From Undaria pinnatifida (taxonomy: Eukaryota > Sar > Phaeophyceae > Laminariales > Alariaceae): 64,000 bases of DNA. Shown in pieces: positions 55,701-64,000 of this stretch (the stretch's first letter is position 1; each line of letters starts with the position of its first letter). A program made the position numbers and the translations under genes. The stretch is taken from assembly GCA_012845835.1 (NCBI GenBank), contig JABAKD010000010.1, positions 11,164,311 to 11,228,310 on the forward strand. Direction: 5' to 3'. The notes under the pieces are model-generated. The model had not been told where the DNA came from and did no database searches. It was given only the letters and a program-made list of their open reading frames with translations.

Positions 55701-58700
55701 CGTTAATTTTTCAAGTTTGGAATCATTTAATTCATTTTCCACACAGGGGTCGGAGTCATCGCACAGGGGTGCGATGACTCCGATATTGGTGCCACCTTCA
55801 AGCGTGAGGTTGCATGCTGTGGCGTGTGGCCTCAGGATAAAATTTGTGCCACGATCCGTTTTTCTAGCGGTTTGTAACCGGGGCTCACCGCAGTTTGTAG
55901 CAGGTGCATATCATACATACATAAAAAAACTCTCGCTTTTGTTATTTTTTATTCGGCGACCGCACCAAAAAAAAAAAAAAGCACCACCGGCCCTGCCACG
56001 ATGCGGTGCTGACCTACCTAGTACTGCTGTACCTCTATGCAACGGAACGACGGCAGCCGACAACTCAGTTGTTTTTTTTGTGTTTTTGTGCTGTGTACTC
56101 TGGGTGCGGTACGGACGAACCGCAGGAAGGCAGGCACACGGGCAGCAGTGCCTATCAGTTTCCACCCTAGGGGTGTGTTCCGTGTAGCACATGGTAGAGT
56201 TAGGTATCGCACAGGGAGGACGTTCAAAAGGCGCGCCACCAGTACAGCAGTGGGGGGTGTGGTTTCCTCCGTATCGCACATACATGTCGGCCGCACAGGG
56301 GTGTGCGTTCACATCACAGCACGGCAGGGTGTTTGATTTGCTCGGAATCGCACATGTCGGAGTTACCGCACAGGGGTGTGCGTTCACATCACAGCATGGC
56401 AGGGTGTGTGATTTGTTCAGAGTCGCACATGTCGGAGTTACCGCACAGGGGTGTGCGTCAGAACGGGAAATCAAATAATTTAGTTCATTTTCCGCACAGG
56501 GGCCGGAGTCATCGCACATGCCGGAATTATCGCACCCCTGTGCGATAAAAATCAAAGTTAGGAATCATCTAAAAATCGATCGCACGGGGGTGCGATGACT
56601 CGCACAACTACGGTACACTGACTGAGACTGATAGTGCGTATCCCTTTTGTAGTCAGCGCATCGTGCGAGCGCGCTCGCTTCTGAGCAGGATGGTATTCCC
56701 GTATGTCGTCACGTTTGCCTGAATGGGGAGTCACCCCCCCCCAATCCCAACAAGCCTCGGAAATGATACAGGCGTTTACGCATTCGTACGAGTACGACTG
56801 TATACTGCTGTACGGCATCGCGTTAGTCGCGTTACTTGGTGACCCATACCCATTTCCGTCGTGTCCTGCCATCGCCTTCGGCGTTCGCTCGTCTGTTCGT
56901 TGTTTTTCGTGTGTTCGTTCGTTTGCTCTCGTTCTTGCGTTCGTTTGCCTTTGTCCTTGCTTGTCTGTTTGTTTTGTTTTGTGTGTATTTATAATGTGAC
57001 TGCCTCCCTTGGCGCAGAGCGACGACATAATCTGGCAGGTGGTGAACCATCAATTCTGCTCTTTCAAGAGCAAGATCGCCAAGGAGCAGACCTTCTGCAG
57101 GTTAGATTGTGTGCTTGGGCTCTCGTCGCCCCTTGTTGTCCTCCACAACGCATGCTACACGTCCCTCTTTAGCAGTTGCCTCGGACTGCATGGATAGCAG
57201 TCTGCTCGTGTTAAGGCCTCTTCGGGCGCAAGGATGGCATAGCCACGAGGGTACGAATAGGCTCTACAGCAACGCGACGATGTAGGATTCATAGAATGAA
57301 CCCTACCGCCATTCCACGAGTTGAGATAGTTCAATCAGACGTGAAACACTGCGTGCTGTAAGCTGCGGTCAGTTCACGTGCAGCTTGGCTCCTTGTTGTC
57401 ATTTTTGAAGCGGCGAGTATCTCGCCGCCGTGCTTCTTGTTTTCTCTCTTTCACGCGCACCCTCTTCCCCTCTCTCTCTCGGTGTCTAACCGGCGACCGC
57501 ATTTTTTTTTTGTTCTGTCTATCGCGCGTGTTGGTTTGGCTTGTCGAATTTTTCTAGAAACGAGTACAACGTCACCGGGCTGTGCAACAAGAGCTCCTGC
57601 CCGCTGGCGAACTCTCGATACGCGACGATCCGCGAGCACGATGGTGTTTGCTACCTGTACATCAAGACCATCGAACGAGCTCATACCCCTAAGAATTTGT
57701 GGGAGAAGATAAAGGTGAATAATAAAGACCACTGCGATACCATGGCGAGCTGGCCCTACTTGTAGCTCTCACAAGTACCGGAGGTAGTGAGATTTGGATT
57801 GTGGTCCTGGTGTCTTGACGGCTCTCCGCGATTGATTCCTACTTGCTTGACCCGTTTGAGGCCCGTCAATCAAGACCGAAAACGAGAGATTTGCGATATC
57901 ATGGACCGTGTGGGAAGAACCTGCAGCGGTACGAGTATCAGAATGCGGTGCGTGTGGTGCGTGTAGCTCCTACCTTTGCGCTTTGAGCACACCCTCTTCT
58001 TGGCGTCCACGGGCTGCTTCGTGTGACCGACCTGGAAACCTTCCGTTTGTTTCGTCAATTTTGTCATCTAAAGCCGCAAAAGGGGTCAAGATGGTACAGC
58101 TGTCGCTGCTGTCGTAGGAACTCGCGCAGCAGGATATTTAGCAACTGCTGTCGTCGAATTGTGTGACGTTGGGGGTCGTCGGCGGATGCCGGCCACGGTA
58201 GAGGGTGCATCAACCATTTTTTTTTCTTGTGGGACTCCTCGCTCAAGTACCTCTATGTTTTTTCTTCTGAGGCGAAAACTGATTTTTGACGAAACTGAAA
58301 GGGCAAACCCGGTGGGCAAACTCGTAGACTACGTGTACAAAAAAAACTCGTTTTGCATAACAAGAATGTGATTCCTTCCCCACGATTGTTTCTGGCTAAG
58401 GAGCGACGTCGTTCAGAATATATGTTTTGCCGAAAAGAGATCGGTCTTGTCGTAGCGCGCATTGCCCGGCGGCGGTCGTGTAGTCTGGCTTCGGCGATCT
58501 CGAAAGGAGTCCACAGTATTTTGGCTCGATGTAAAGTAGGAGCTTGCGCTTTCGCTCGTAACAATGTCGGTACGATGTACGAGTACGGGTAACATTGTAC
58601 CTGATAGTCCTCAAGGTGGGGCGAGATTACGTAGACGTCGGTTGTCTTGTTTCTTGCTGTGAGCTCATGCAGGATAGCTCGTCGTTGCGCAGAAAAGAGC

Positions 58701-61700
58701 GGTTTGATGTGAAAACCACAATGAATAAACGTGACAATACCTCTTTCTTTTTCGCCTCTCTTCCCGCCGTGGTGTTCGGTAACGGCAGCTGTCACGCAAC
58801 TACGCGAAGGCGTTGGAGAGAGTGTCTCAGGAGCTGGAGTTCTTTCCGAAGCACTTGCAGCACAGGAGTAAGCAGCGGCTGACAAAGATTCACCAATACC
58901 TGATCAGGATGCGGAAGCTGAAGCTTAAGGCCAAGCCTAAGCTCGTGACCATCAACCCCAAGGTAGGTATTTACTTCGCCCTTGTCGGTGGAGTGTGTGT
59001 ATACCCCACGGTCGTTAATTATGTCGTTGATGGATTGTGTGTTTTGTCTGTTCCCGTTGTTGACGTTGACGAGGAGGTTACGATGTACCAGGTAGCAAGC
59101 AACCGTGTTGCTGTTGTGGACGGTTGCTGGGTAAATAACCCGATACTGCTCGTGGTGTTGGTCTTCTTGGTGTTGGTGTTCGCGGTGTTGGTCTTGTTTG
59201 CGTTGGTGTTGGCGTTGGTCTTCTCGTGCGAGTTTTAGCTCGTCACCAAATTTGGTCCGTGGTCACAGGACTGTGTGCTGCTGTCTGGTGTTTTGAGTCT
59301 GGCGCTTGGTGCTTGCGTTGGAGAGCCACTTACAACAGAAGGTGCTTACGTAGGGCCCTTGTGCGACACCAAAAGTTCGTGTATTGACCTTGCCAAGCGT
59401 TCGGTTGTCGACTAGGAGTTCCGTACCATGCTAACGGCATATTTTCGTGTGCGGCGGGCTTTACGCAATCTCTCGCGACCACAGCGGCAGTTTTCGTCGC
59501 ATTTATCGTTTGTCATTTTGTGGTTCCATTACGGCTGCTGCTGTGTGTTGCAGGTCGAAAAGCGCGAGAAAATGCGAGAGAAGAAGGCGCTGGTCGCCGC
59601 GAAGCTGGAGCGTTCGATCGAGGGGGAGCTGCTGGAGCGGCTTAAAAAGGGCACCTACGGCGATATTTACAACTTCCCTGAAGTTCAGTATGACAAGGCG
59701 AGTGGGCCATCCTGCAACCACCACATGACAGCGTGTTGTCGTTTCGTGCATGCTAACCGTGTTATGTCTTGTTTTCGTTTTAGTTTTTGGGCGCTCTGTG
59801 GTTGAGCCTGATCGGACGTGATATCGGGTGTCCCGTGATTCTCGTGCACCTACTGCCTCGTGGAGCTACCGTGACTCTCTTGCACGTACTATGAATAGTA
59901 TAACCCGTGGGGCTGCCGTTAAAGCTACAGCGGTAGCTGTGTGTGGGAGCCAGTGTTTTGCCTATACCAGATCATGTTGTAGGGTGTGTTTCACTGGACT
60001 GGTACACCATCTGCTTGGCAAGACGAATGCGCTTGCATGTAGTTACTTGTTTCGGAATGTCGGGATCCAGGATACCGTCTACGCGATAGATCGAAAGTGG
60101 GCAGGTTTCGGTGCCCGTTGGCTGTTGCTCCCGTTCTTGGTATCTTCGTGAAGTTTTTTGGCGCCCGTTGTCTGTTGCTCTGGTTTAATGCATAACCCAC
60201 AACCGTTTTCGCTGCCGTGTTGTTTTCTTCGAAGGGCACCTGGTGTCGCTGTGCTCTGTACTTGCTCCGCGCTGAGACTTAGCCTGCCCACCTTGCACTG
60301 ACAGAGGGGCGTTTTATAGTGTGCAGGCATTTCGCTGCTGATTTTTTCTTCTGAGGACCGCACGGTTTCGACGTGCCTTGTCTACTGCTTCGTGCTGAGA
60401 CTTTAGATGACCCCGCCACCCACCTTGCAATGCTTCGCGCGCTGAGACTGAAACCGACTCCTCCGCCCACCGTTCGATTACCGTTTCATGACTATTTAAT
60501 GGCAGATGTTGTCTAAGGCGGAGGACGCGTACGCGGAGCAAAATCCTGACGAAATGGAGAAGGAAATGGAAGAGGAGATGGAAGAGGAAGATGGCCAGGT
60601 AAACAACTTTGCCGCCAGCGAGTGTTGAGACCGCTTGGCTCGGCGTTGCTGCTATGCTCGTGTATCCGTACTGTTTATTTTGTTTTGTTCGCTGTTTGTT
60701 TACGTTGAGACTGCTGCTTCCCGTTGCAAGGATCTCTCTGCTGTTGTCCGTGCTGATTTTTTTGTTTTCGTTTTTGTTTTGATCCGCACGTTGGTTACTA
60801 TGTACCATATATCCCAAGGTGTGGTCTTGCAGCGTGGGGATTGGTGCAAGTGGTACAAGCGCGCACTCGTGTCGACATGTCGATATGTATATTTTGCGGA
60901 TGGAGTTCGTGGTCCTTGTTGTGTAACTAAAGCTTAAGCTGGTTGTGGTGTTACAACGAGCCTTCAGCGGGCACGGCAGCTTTACTATGGCTTTCTCCGG
61001 CTTGTCGAGCGTATATGACGGGGGAGGGGGAAGACGGGTTGGTTTGGGTTGGGGTGGGTGGGGTGTGCTGATTACCGCGGCGGAAGGGGCGAAAGTTGTA
61101 GCTGGGCCCCGTGTGGCACACCGACCCAGAGCAACTTTGGGATTGGTCGCTGATGCGCTCCACTCTCAGATCGCCGACACGCTCGCGGTTCCTCCTTGGC
61201 TATGAATCGGCTTGCGTCTCTGCTACCCCTTTGGCGGCTCGTCCGGCTCGCGCAACGATTATAGAAGGAAATGCTATTCCTGTTTTACATTATTTCCCCC
61301 ACTACCCTCTCGCTCTTCGCACGCGCTCAACATGTGCTATCTTCGCTTCAAGTTATTGAACCCCCAACTCCCCCGCCCCTCCCTCGCTCCGCTCGCGCGT
61401 GTGTCCCCGACGTAGGTGGAGTACGTGGAAGACCTGGAGGAGGACGAGAGTGACATAGAGGACGCGGCGGAGTGGGGTGGGTCTTACTGGGGGGCACCGG
61501 GGTCGGCGGGTGCCGCGGGGGCAATGAATGGGGCCGCGGGAGGGGATAGCGATAGCGAGGAAGACGGGGGCGATGACGGTAAGGGCACGTACCCCTACCT
61601 TAATTATTTTTTAGCCCTCTGCGCATGTGTTTCTAGGGGCGTGACGTTAGGCCGCAATATCTGATTTTGTTCAATCACCTACACTGGCCACTCTCTGGTC

Positions 61701-63719
61701 TTGTTCGCGTGGCGTCGCATTGTGCACCGCTTTTCTAAAATATAACTGGTATATGTTTGGCGTTGGACTGAACCCGCAGTTCTTTTGACGTCGCGGGAGG
61801 GGGGGGGGGGAATGCTACGGAAGGAGGCGAAAGTATGTGCTGGTTTTGCCGCGGAGAGAGATCGGAGTTTGGGTGGAGGGGTGTGGGGAGAGTAATGATA
61901 GCGCTCAGTCGACCGGACAGGGTGCAGAGCTGCACGTCCGGCCCTTCTGAGCGTATGTGCCTTTTAGGATTATGCCTGTTTTTGTTGGGCTCTTCGCTCA
62001 AGGGACTACGTGAGATATTCTACATACATACGTAAAAACGAAGCACATGTTGAAAATAAAATAAAATAAAATGCAACTGTCCTTTTCTTTTTCAAGGGAA
62101 TGACCAATGAGCAGCTTCCTCTTAAAATTAGAGAAGTTTTGCCACAGAAATACCCATAATCGACAGCGTCCCTAGAGCGACCTGAGAACAAGTGGAACTG
62201 CAACCCGATGCACGGAGTGCTATGGCTGAGGCATGCTGGATTTTTTTTTTTGTATCCGGCGGATGGGGAAGAAAGTGTCAGGAATACTAGACTATGCTAT
62301 TGTGAATCACCAATTATATTCTACCGATGTTGGGTATTGTATGCTATTTATAGGTAAGGGACCCGTTAATCATGAAAGTTTTCAAGGCTTTTCACGGCTC
62401 ATAACCCGGCCCCACGGGTCGGATCCCGAGGTGCTCTAAACCTCGGGAGTCGAGCCGGGTTGGGCCGGGTAGGGGGTTTCGGAAAATCTCACGGGTCGGA
62501 TGGGGTCGGGTCGGATCGGGGGGGTTTCCGATCTCAGGATTGGGGTCGGGTGGATCACCCGTTGACCCGATCCGACCCGTGGGACGTGATCCGACCCGTG
62601 AAAAGCCCTGAAAGTTTTGGCCGGAAAGAGGTACTGTACCCTTAACGGAGCATGCGTGTTTTCCAATGTGACGGATCGGGGTCGGGTGGGTCACCCTTAC
62701 CCGATCCGACCCGTGGGACGCGATTCGACCCGTGAAAAGCCCTGAAAGTTTTGGCCGAAAAGAGGTACTGTACCCCTCTCGGAGTACGCGTGTTTTCCCA
62801 TCTTGCGGATCGGGGTCGGGTGGGTCACCCTGGCCCGATCCGACCCGTGGGGAGTTATGCGACCCGTAAACCGTAAAAAAGCGCTGAAAGTTTTGGCCGA
62901 AAAGAGGTACTGTACCCCCCTATCTGTTCACGAGCTTTTTGATTGAATAAAGCGAAAAGGCATCTGTCGTCATGCACAATGAGGCCTATCTGACCAGCAT
63001 TCCGCTGCCAGCCCCCCCACATCCCCCGAAAAAGTCATACGAGCGAAGCAGCCAGGCTGTAGCGTTGCGACGTTTCGATAAGTGTCTAATTTTGACCCCC
63101 ACCCCCCCCCTCCAGTACTAAATGGAAGAAAAAAAACAAGCTTTTCACGGGTCAGGAGGTTTTTGAAATCTCGTGGGTCAGGTCTGGTCGGGTCGAGTAG
63201 GTGTTCGAATCCAACGGGTCGGATCAGGAGGGTCTCAAACTCCACGGATCGGCTGGGGTCACCGCCGTGATCCAACCCGGCCCGTGAGAAGTCCGGAGAA
63301 GAAAAAAAGTACTGAGCGCCCAAATGTTGGAGGTGTCTCTAGTAGGAGCAGGAACGATGCTCCGTCTCGAAAGGGATGCGTGGTCAATGGTCAAATGACT
63401 AAGGCAAGCAACAAATTAGTAAAAGCCCCTCCGCCTCCCGCCCCCCATGATTTTGGACAAAAACACAGATTCAGAAGGCGATGAAGAACGAGGTGGTGAT
63501 GGCGCGAAGGGCAAGCGAAAGGCGAGCAGCAGACGACCTGGGAAGGAAGGGAGCGCAGGGAAGGGGGGGGAAACGTCGAAGCGACGGCGAGGAGCGGCGG
63601 GAGCAAGCGGCGCAACCAAGAAGGCGAAACCGTCGAAACCGTCACACCCTTACGTCGAAGTCGAGTACGAGGAGGAGGCGGAACAAACGGCTTCGGAGTC
63701 CATGTCGTTCAACTGGTAG
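52707..63719 (+). CDS. MAK16: MAK16 homologue, nucleolar 60S ribosome-assembly factor, 8 exons
   Basis: An essential nucleolar protein of early pre-60S particles in yeast and animals, needed for large-subunit rRNA maturation. Exons: 52707-52712, 57018-57100, 57558-57714, 58789-58962, 59554-59697, 60506-60598, 61416-61578, 63469-63719. The joined CDS is 1,071 bases, 356 residues; human MAK16 is about 300. The text follows the family closely: [16 protein letters not shown], the Cys-rich [97 protein letters not shown], an acidic tail with [14 protein letters not shown], then a basic stretch and the closing [13 protein letters not shown]. The Cys set could bind metal. The acidic and basic tails are typical. 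The two-codon first exon is the only inferred piece. Intron 5 uses a GC donor. Confidence 0.92.
53721..53985 (+). repeat. Inverted dispersed repeat, right arm (MAK16 intron 1)
   Basis: GCTCCGCTCCGCGGGCGGCT, GGCCCATGATTCGG, GTGTGCTTGTTGGCGATG and CATTCTGATCGGCAGTGCG match the reverse of 50,500-50,754. Confidence 0.6.
54175..54799 (+). repeat. Tandem duplication, two units of about 310 bp, MAK16 intron 1
   Basis: Unit 1 runs about 54,175-54,481 and unit 2 about 54,482-54,799. Shared blocks are GCTGCTGTGAGCTATA, GTGGGCTCAGCTGA, AGTACCGCACCGCACG, GAGCTGATGATGTGATGAGC and CAGGCTGGGACCTCTGG, ending in GATGAAAGCTTC. Rich in GCAC/GCTG motifs. Confidence 0.7.
54848..54937 (+). mobile_element. TTAA-flanked short MITE, copy 9 (best preserved)
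   Basis: Ends are a perfect 12 bp inverted repeat, TTAACCCCTTTA at the left and TAAAGGGGTTAA at the right. The core reads CCCTCCCTATACTAAATCC and CCCCAAAAACGGGTTTCC. It lies in MAK16 intron 1 and is used as the family reference. Confidence 0.72.
55640..56610. repeat. Array of TCGCAC-AGGGG-TGCGA palindromes, MAK16 intron 1
   Basis: GGAGTCATCGCACAGG and its reverse recur about ten times. One perfect palindrome, CGGAGTCATCGCACAG with its mirror half, lies at about 55,752-55,784. Two roughly 75 bp direct units (GTCGGAGTTACCGCACAGGG; GTGTGCGTTCACATCACAGC) lie at 56,285-56,460. Two segments starting CGCACCCCTGTGCG are followed by related AT-rich cores (GGAATCAT), at 55,685 and 56,530. Confidence 0.65.
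57018..57100 (+). CDS. MAK16: MAK16 exon 2
   Basis: Residues 3-30, [19 protein letters not shown] to KEQTFC plus two bases of an Arg codon. The acceptor is TTGGCGCAG and the donor GTTAGA. It matches the first part of the family N-terminal domain. The split AG|A Arg codon is completed by exon 3. Confidence 0.9.
57558..57714 (+). CDS. MAK16: MAK16 exon 3 (Cys-rich core)
   Basis: Residues 30-82, [52 protein letters not shown]. The acceptor is TTTTTCTAG and the donor GTGAAT. It carries the most conserved block of MAK16, with the Cys of GLCN and SCPLA and a third in VCYLY. Confidence 0.95.
58789..58962 (+). CDS. MAK16: MAK16 exon 4
   Basis: Residues 83-140, [19 protein letters not shown], then [19 protein letters not shown] and [15 protein letters not shown]. 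The acceptor is AACGGCAG and the donor GTAGGT. It aligns with the human LSKNYEKALEQI and KQRFTKITQYLIRIRKL segments and is basic, fitting contact with RNA. Confidence 0.95.
59554..59697 (+). CDS. MAK16: MAK16 exon 5, followed by a GC-AG intron
   Basis: Residues 141-188, [48 protein letters not shown]. The acceptor is GTTGCAG. The donor reads AAG|GCGAGT, a GC donor in an otherwise perfect consensus. Using the nearby GT instead would put a stop in exon 6, so the GC-AG reading is preferred. Confidence 0.92.
60506..60598 (+). CDS. MAK16: MAK16 exon 6
   Basis: Residues 189-219, [18 protein letters not shown] followed by an E/M-rich acidic run ending EEDGQ. The acceptor is AATGGCAG and the donor GTAAAC. 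It corresponds to the start of the acidic C-terminal region. Sequence here is weakly conserved; phase and composition support it. Confidence 0.85.
61416..61578 (+). CDS. MAK16: MAK16 exon 7 (acidic)
   Basis: Residues 220-274, [19 protein letters not shown], a Gly/Ala-rich stretch, and [11 protein letters not shown]. It matches the family EFVEDGEVDESDISD segment. The donor is G|GTAAGG, leaving one base, the only phase-1 intron in the gene. Confidence 0.88.
62241..62271 (-). mobile_element. Fragment of the family 3 element tail
   Basis: A T run followed by ATCCGGCGGATGGGGAA, matching the 3' tail region of the two full copies. Only the tail end is seen, in MAK16 intron 7. Confidence 0.4.
62385..63300. 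repeat. GC-rich 105-140 bp tandem units with internal hairpins, MAK16 intron 7
   Basis: About four to five units carry CGGATCGGGGTCGGGTGG, then its inverse CCCGATCCGACCCGTGGGA, then AAAGCCCTGAAAGTTTTGG and AGAGGTACTGTACCC. Clear units start near 62,500, 62,671 and 62,806, with a diverged one at 63,130-63,300. Each can fold on itself. Confidence 0.65.
63305..63405 (-). repeat. Dispersed repeat D, copy 4 (MAK16 intron 7)
   Basis: GTACTGAGCGCCCAAATG, GGAGGTGTCTCTAGTAGG, GATGCTCCGTCTCGAAAG and GCGTGGTCAATGGTC, all reverse of the family. It ends 64 bp before the last MAK16 exon. Confidence 0.6.
63469..63719 (+). CDS. MAK16: MAK16 exon 8 (terminal)
   Basis: Residues 274-356 and TAG. It begins [18 protein letters not shown], passes through Lys/Arg-rich low complexity ([12 protein letters not shown]), and ends [19 protein letters not shown] then MSFNW. 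The [10 protein letters not shown] block equals the conserved closing motif of MAK16. The acceptor is AAACACAG, and the frame matches the single base left by exon 7. Confidence 0.92.
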
Positions 63720-64000
63720 CACGGATGTTTCTGTTGAATTTTTGTTGGGTTCCTTGGGGTGTGTTGGGATATGCTATGTTTTTTTTTTTTTTTCACACTT
63801 CTGGGACGTTTTGCATTCTGGGTTTTCGTTAAGGCAGAGGGGGCGAGAGACTGGCGAGTTGATTGCGTAAAGCAAATGTAGGGATTATTAATAGCCCGTT
63901 CTAGTTTGAAAAAAACACATTGGGAGATAGATCTCTTGGCTGGTTTGATGCTAAGAAAAACGAAGCGGACATTCTTGGAGTTTCGCAATCCAAACAGCGG

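Noticed and set aside
1-64000. Autonomous transposons or retroelement genes
   Set aside because: I looked for reverse transcriptase, integrase, transposase and capsid-like motifs in the translated frames and recognised none. Only non-autonomous elements are supported.

Overview
The window is a repeat-rich piece of a eukaryotic nuclear genome. Two spliced genes on the + strand can be reconstructed exon by exon, and a third gene probably ends at the left edge. Long introns (0.36 to 4.3 kb), canonical GT-AG junctions plus one GC-AG, very many simple repeats and many small non-autonomous transposons argue against a prokaryote or yeast. The style fits a large-intron protist or alga, for example a stramenopile such as a brown alga. 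That assignment is inference, because neither gene is lineage-diagnostic.

Layout. About 636-949 is a probable terminal exon of an unidentified gene. From 950 to 30,000 there is no gene I can defend. It holds microsatellites, minisatellites, long G or C runs, MITE-like and SINE-like repeats, and unrecognised open frames. From 30,073 to 45,368 lies a PPM/PP2C-type protein phosphatase gene of ten exons (527 residues predicted), with every intron in phase 0. From 45,370 to 52,700 is spacer with a long hairpin element, a polypyrimidine tract and a SINE. From 52,707 to 63,719 lies a MAK16 ribosome-biogenesis gene of eight exons (356 residues predicted). Its first coding exon appears to hold only two codons, and intron 1 is 4.3 kb long and packed with palindromic and tandem repeats.

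The mobile-element landscape is the most distinctive part. I see: (i) at least nine copies of a roughly 90 bp element with CCC...GGG ends, several flanked by TTAA, resembling piggyBac-type MITEs; (ii) two tRNA-derived SINE families sharing the same start sequence; (iii) a 407 bp A-tailed element in two full copies, one with an 8 bp target-site duplication; (iv) a roughly 265-305 bp terminal-inverted-repeat MITE in three copies; (v) foldback elements with arms over 100 bp; (vi) a 225 bp hairpin element; and (vii) a dispersed 11-base near-palindrome. Many sit inside introns of the two genes. I recognise no transposase, reverse transcriptase, capsid or toxin gene.

The two genes have no obvious joint pathway. 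The phosphatase is a signalling enzyme, and MAK16 acts in nucleolar 60S assembly. They are about 7.3 kb apart in the same direction and are probably independent units.
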